A DNA stretch of 51,871 nt from Theristus sp. LFF4_11 (lineage: Eukaryota > Nematoda > Chromadorea > Monhysterida > Xyalidae): assembly GCA_030248135.1 (NCBI GenBank), contig JASANC010004051.1, positions 1 through 51,871 on the forward strand. Reading direction: 5' to 3'. How positions within the stretch are numbered: the first letter of the stretch is position 1; every line of letters begins with the position of its first letter. The translations under genes were made by a program, and so were the position numbers. The notes beneath the pieces are model-generated. The model was not told where the DNA came from. It searched no databases and saw only the letters and a program-made list of their open reading frames with translations. Positions 47,497 through 51,871 of the stretch are shown in pieces.

Positions 47497-47743
47497 AAAA
47501 AACTTTTGATTGTGTTGGTGGAGTTGCGATTTGCAGACATTTGTTTTCTATTCTGATAACACAACGAGAAAAAAACCAAAAACACACAACCGAGTACCAG
47601 ACTCGACCAAACAGAGTATCAGACGGTTGGTGTACATGTCACTCAACAAATCAACATCTTCTTCAACAACGAGAACGACCTTTTCGCTCAAGCTGTTGAT
47701 TTTATAGATGTACAAAAGATGGTTTACTTACTGGTTTACTGGT

Positions 47744-50700
47744 TCACAAACCGTAACGGTCGAAAACCAAACGTGCGCCCCGCTGCAACTGTCGCACCAA
47801 CTCTGAACACTGTTGGCAAAGAGTCGTCTCATTTTCCATGGCATTGTCATTTCTTGAATCATCACTCTTGTGTTTGCACGCGAATTTATAAACGGCCGAT
47901 CGGTTGTTGTCCTCCGCGTCGCTTCTGATCAGAACCGCTATTCCATCAATATGCCACTCAATAGAGACCGTTGCTTTGGATTCGAAATTTCTATTTGCGT
48001 TTATATCGTTTGCTGCGCTCGACGTTTTCGTTTCCACTCGTTTTTTCATTCCAACTCGGACCATTTTATTATTGCACTGAATGATCGGCGCCGCGATCAA
48101 TTCCAACAGCAGACTCGCACACGCCAGTGCACAGCCGATCAACAGCGTCGCAAACGAGCCCATCAACGACGCCAACGTCAGTGTGTCCCGGCTGGCGGCA
48201 ATCTGAAAACGGGTGAGTTCCGGGTATCGAGCCCCGCCGACGGGTGTTCAGAGTGGGCACTTAGTACACCGCATATCAAATTCAAAACTGGTGGGATTTA
48301 GAGCATGAAAACAAAAACGGCTGCAAAAAGAGGGCCGTGGTGGTCAAGTGGTCCAAGGCGCCTGTTCGATCGATCAGTTCAGTGATGCCGTCCGGGTTGG
48401 TTCGAGCCGCACACCGAACAACCGTTCGTAACGAAAGATGCCTGGAATCTCATGTCAAACAATTCATTTCACGTCTGCCCACCTTCGGCGAGCCCGGCTG
48501 GAACCACGTTTCCATGCCGTACCGCTGGAGCATGCCGCGCACTCTGCCCTGTACGCCGATGATCGCCGTGTTCACCGCGTTCAGATGCGCGAAATCGCGC
48601 CGAAACAGAAACGCAAAGCCCAACTCGGACTGCGACAGTTCGGGCGCCGCGATAACGTCGAGCGACGACTGGAGTTTCGCGTTGTTGATGTGGCAGAGGG
48701 CTACGTCAGCGAGCATGATGCCCACGTAGCGACCGCTGCGGGGGGTTTCATGAATGCTCTCCTGGCTGGCTACGTGAAGTTTTTTTTGAAAAATCCGGTA
48801 AGTTTTTCATGACACTGTTTTTACTCTTTTTTCGCTCTACGGTTCTCCGATAAAGTTCAAAAGTTGCTGAAAGTGGGGAATGGTTGAAAGGTTCTGACAT
48901 TGTTTTATGAAAGATTCTGGTTCCCCGAGATTTGACTGTTTGCGCCACACTGGATAACTACGGGACAGTCACGTTGAGAAAAAAGTCATACCAAGAAAGT
49001 CACCATGATGGTATTACAGCTAGCAGTCCTGCTTACTTCGACGACGTGAACGACTAATTCCCGTGAAATAATGTACACCATCATGGTGAGATTCTTGGTA
49101 TGACTTTTCCTCTCAGTGCACGGAATACGAGCTTCATAAACCCCGACGGCCTGTGCGCGATTCGCCGCAACTTCTGCGCATCCGAATCTGTCGTCATATA
49201 GGCGACGGCATGATCTGGCGACCGCAACAGCTCGCGGAGTGCGGCCAATTTCGACGATTTCGACTGAAGAATGTTGTAGCGAACGATACTGTGCGGGTGA
49301 TAGTGCAGCTGTAGATGGCCGTGACGAATCAGGGGCACCAGCTGCTGGAGACTACGAAACTGCGGCTGCATCTTCGGTCGAAGCAACTGAGAGAGCAGAT
49401 GGTTTTGATAGAGACTGACGACGAGAATCGCGAACAAGCCGGCGATCACAAGCAGCAGTTTGGCGGTGCACAGCGGCTCGCTGATGGTCTGCGCTTGGTT
49501 CGGCATCACGAACGCGAAATAGCGCCAGCAGTCGCTAGTCGGCTGCATTTGGCCAGCAGTGGACTGAAGTCGGTCGGCATCTGAACGCGATCGGAAAGCG
49601 CGAATTACACAGTATCGCAATGAGAAACAAAAAAGGAATCTCGCATATGAGATCCGAGATTTCAGCAAAAAAATGTGCAAAACATCTGAGTGAGCCAGTC
49701 AGCCTGATAAGTTTTAAATATGCAGCCAATCAATGACTCCCATGAAACGTACCACCTTCGCCGGCTGTTCCCGGCGCACTTTTTCGAAGTTTGCGAGGTC
49801 TGTTGTTGAGCACAAGATTGTTGGCAACGATGCTGATTGCAAATAGCAGACAGAGCAGCAGCAAGCTTACAAGCCAGATGCGCCAATCTAGCACCGTATA
49901 CAGACGGACGATCTCAGACCAAACGCTGTAACGTGCGGTGAATTGGTGAACAATGATTTATTTAAAAAGGAAAAGAGCAAAAACTTCAACCAGAGCGTGT
50001 TGTTAAGCTTAGTTCATACTGACGTATTCTAATGTACGTCAAACTCGCGTCTGCATGAATCACGTGAATTACCGTGCCGTATGAACGGGTATAGCAATTT
50101 TGCTAACATTTCAGCGCTTCCTACACATCTTCAGCGTGAAAACGTCGTAACCTCTCAGAACTTGCGTTCACTAGCGGACAACGTCTCCACAAAAAAACCA
50201 AAATAAGCAACTAAAAACCGCATTGCGGCGGGGCACACCTGTAGTCCGGCTTCCTGACCACATAGACGTACTGCCACCGCGACACCGGATAGCTCAGGCG
50301 GTATGGCGGGCGCACGCTGACATTTTGCGCGAAATCCTCCACCGAAAAGCCGTAGCGCATTTTGACCATGTCGATTTCGGTGTGATTCTCGTGCGCGTAC
50401 AGTCGGCCATCAGCGGTGGCACGGAACCGCGACGCCGCCACGTAATCTGGCTGGAAAGGCCGTAAACGCCCGTTCATAGTGACCTATGCTGACGTATGCG
50501 GCAAAGACGCGACTGTGCGCACTGCGCCGTCTTCAATGCACCGAGTTTCTGTTCATCCGTGATCTCCTTGATGTTTGACCAGAACGTTTTCTGGTGACGC
50601 GCGGTGTCACGCAGCATACTGAAGTCATGGGTGCGTGTGTCTCCATGGACGGGAAGTGTATGCAGTAACACGAGACGTGCAGTGACGCACATGTATACGT

Positions 50701-51622
50701 CTGCATGAACGGTAGTGTTGTGAAACACGAAATACCTGACGTGACTCCCGTATGCGCACACGTCACTATAAACGGGTCTTAAAAATCGACTTCGTGATGG
50801 CGACGCAAAAAGGAGAACTCTTTTATCTTTTTTTCAGTGACAATAAAATTTCTGATGCGGTCACCGCTGTTGCTGAAGAAACCAATGCAGCGTGTGAGGT
50901 CGTTTATCTACAGACAGTGCATTCATGGTTGCACAGTTAAGGCGGAAACACCATTTAGTTTTTCGTCCGTACGCACAAACGTCGTTCTAAATCCCGTGCG
51001 CAAACTAATCGTGTCCGTAATGCATTAAGATAGCATCCACGACACGATTTCTAAATCGCGTGGCCATTTTTTACGTGTCGTGTCCGTGCGTACGCACAAA
51101 AAACTAATTGCTAAACGCGCCTTTACAAGTACAACAACGCTGATGCAATAAGCGTGTGTCGGTGTGTGCTTGTTGGGGACTATGCAACACTAAACACTGC
51201 GCACGCAACTCTCCAAACTAGACCTGTACTGTGCAGGCACTCTGAAGGCCCGTTTATACCTGACGTATGCGCATACGGCACGGCACGCCACGTTACTTTA
51301 GGTCACGTGTTATTGCATACTACCGTTCGTACCTGACGTACGTCGACGTACGTCTGCATACGTCAGGTATAAACGGGCCTTTAACCAATCAGCCGGTCTC
51401 ACTCAAACGCACAACCGTTGAATAGCTGTGTGTCCCTGTGCTAACCGTGAGTCCAGCGGCCGTCATGATCAGATCGATGATTTCGCCAGTGACACCAGCG
51501 CTGCCGGCCAGTTCACCGTTTTGCCACATCCAGTTTGGCCGACTTTCAATGACGCACGGCTGTGGGGTGCGCACGTAGCCGATACGACATAACCGCTCGC
51601 TTGCTTGCATTTTGGCTTGCAT
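47744..51622 (-). CDS. Divergent ionotropic glutamate receptor-like protein
   Basis: Seven minus-strand exons give 605 aa: 51622-51446, 50590-50542, 50446-50239, 49925-49756, 49580-49105, 48761-48483, 48202-47744. Order matches iGluR/IR channels. First is ligand-binding lobe S1 (CRIGYVRTP…GEIIDLIM, ending VSVRPPYRLSYPVSRWQYVYVVRKP). Then M1 (WRIWLVSLLLLCLLFAISIV), a pore-loop-like CWRYFAFVMPNQAQ, M3 ending SLYQNHLLSQLL in place of the conserved SYTANLAAF motif, S2 (RYVGIMLADVALCHI) and M4 (LMGSFATLLIGCALACASLL) with a long tail. There is no amino-terminal domain or signal peptide in the window, so 5' exons may be missing. The given start lies at the edge of a family C element. The weakest junctions are exon 1/2 and 2/3. 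Ligand and ion selectivity cannot be inferred. Confidence 0.82.
48215..48420 (+). mobile_element. SINE fragments in receptor intron 6
   Basis: 48215-48265 carries a B-box-like GGGTATCGAGCCCCGCC and GGGCACTTAG of the SINE body. 48331-48416 carries a separate tRNA-Ser-like head with A box TGGTCAAGTGG and B box GGTTGGTTCGAGCC. Both run antisense to the receptor gene. Confidence 0.5.
48975..49115. mobile_element. 141-bp TIR element providing a splice donor
   Basis: TGAGAAAAAAGTCATACCAA at the left and TTGGTATGACTTTTCCTCTCA at the right are inverse repeats extending about 38 bases (CACCATGATGG/CCATCATGGTG). The right repeat overlaps the end of receptor exon 5, and the inferred donor GTCATA lies within it. 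Confidence 0.75.
50004..50090. mobile_element. Family A element (receptor intron 3)
   Basis: TTAGTTCATACTGACGTATT…AATGTACGTCAAAC…CCGTATGAACGGG. Confidence 0.65.
50455..50505. mobile_element. Family A fragment filling receptor intron 2
   Basis: AAAGGCCGTAAACGCCCGTT followed by CATAGTGACCTATGCTGACG. It makes up about half of the 95-nt intron, and its AAAGGCC end supplies the pyrimidine run of the acceptor on the minus strand. Confidence 0.6.
50660..50780. mobile_element. Family A element (receptor intron 1)
   Basis: GTATACGTCTGCATGAACGG and CCTGACGTGACTCCCGTATG…CACTATAAACGGGTCTT. Boundaries are approximate. Confidence 0.55.
50937..51125. mobile_element. Family E MITE, second copy (receptor intron 1)
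   Basis: A near-identical copy of 43246-43433, differing at only a few sites. The low divergence suggests recent activity relative to the other families. Confidence 0.85.
51245..51382. mobile_element. Family A element, long copy (receptor intron 1)
   Basis: AAGGCCCGTTTATACCTGAC and GTCAGGTATAAACGGGCCTT are perfect inverse ends over 20 bases. The core contains GACGTACGTCGACGTACGTC, and the interior repeats a CACGTTACTTTA…CACGTGTTATTGC spacer. It is the best copy for a consensus. Confidence 0.8.
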
Positions 51623-51703
51623 CCATGAAGCGGTATTTAGTGACGAGTAGCTTCAGTCAAAACACTGCAACGCGTCACTACATATTGCTTCATGAATGCC
51701 TCT
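51619..51703. mobile_element. Family C hairpin element at receptor exon 1
   Basis: GCATCCATGAAGCGGTATTT and its inverse ATATTGCTTCATGAATGCC. It ends exactly at the putative receptor start codon. Confidence 0.7.
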
Positions 51704-51713
51704 TAGTTTCTAT

Positions 51714-51871
51714 TATCTAAAAATGCGGGAGACGCATATAAAAGGAGGAATATGACCTTGTGTAAGCAGTGAAAGACTTGGCTCGACAACGCTTTTCAAG
51801 TCTCTGATGTGGTACACACGGATACAAGTACATAAGAGTTATATTTTTGCGCCGCGTTTGTTGTTTAAAAG
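51714..51871 (+). mobile_element. TIR element, copy 3 (left end only)
   Basis: ATTATCTAAAAATGCGGGAG through the GCGCCGCGTTTGTT segment matches the left TIR of copies at 24375 and 42873. The element continues beyond the window. Confidence 0.85.

Noticed and set aside
48331..48416. tRNA-Ser gene
   Set aside because: Box A and box B are tRNA-Ser-like, but the stems do not pair and a degenerate copy lies at 41735-41815. Treated as retroposon.

Overview
The window is nuclear DNA from an intron-rich invertebrate animal. Its exons are GC-richer than the introns, most 3' splice sites end in a pyrimidine run plus CAG, and the gene content is metazoan (WNT5, a TRPM channel, an ionotropic-receptor-like protein, a P5A ATPase, ribokinase, a secreted-peptide precursor). 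I cannot assign the phylum. A TTAGGG-type motif occurs at both ends of the first 1,064 bases, but there is no telomeric array. All exon boundaries below were inferred by hand from reading frame, family alignment and GT/AG sites. Every reported intron junction keeps the reading frame.

Layout. 1-1064: A/T-homopolymer-rich element with inverted TAGGGTTAGGG ends. 1143-12599 (+): 27-exon ATP13A1 (ER P5A-ATPase). 13659-15906 (-): 8-exon ribokinase, convergent with ATP13A1. 15907-18933: about 3 kb of divergent intergenic DNA. 18934-21822 (+): 7-exon WNT5. 22130-26017: repeats (about 150-bp satellite, TIR element, foldback element with a 9-bp target duplication). 26517-39653 (+): 29-exon TRPM cation channel. 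39654-46500: repeats, including a second TIR-element copy and a second satellite array in inverted orientation, then an almost C-free low-complexity block. 46760-47325 (+): 2-exon gene for a 90-aa secreted precursor predicted to yield two YRL-amide peptides. 47744-51622 (-): 7-exon divergent ionotropic glutamate receptor-like gene, possibly 5'-incomplete. 51714-end: start of a third TIR-element copy.

The genes do not form a pathway or operon. They are independent animal genes embedded in short palindromic or TIR elements (MITE-like families called A, B, C and E here) and tRNA-derived SINEs, most of them in introns. WNT5 (secreted ligand), TRPM (membrane channel), the peptide precursor and the receptor-like protein would all act in cell-cell or sensory signalling. 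ATP13A1 and ribokinase are housekeeping genes.

Main points for a second look: (1) splice donors are unusual, with half of the 74 inferred donors carrying a pyrimidine at +3 and only two being GTAAGT; (2) an unassigned amidated-peptide precursor; (3) the TRPM gene lies between inverted satellite/TIR arms; (4) a Foldback-type element with tandem-repeat termini and a perfect 9-bp target duplication; (5) a hammerhead-ribozyme-like core nested in one TIR element; (6) mobile-element sequence forming exon ends and an intron of the receptor gene.
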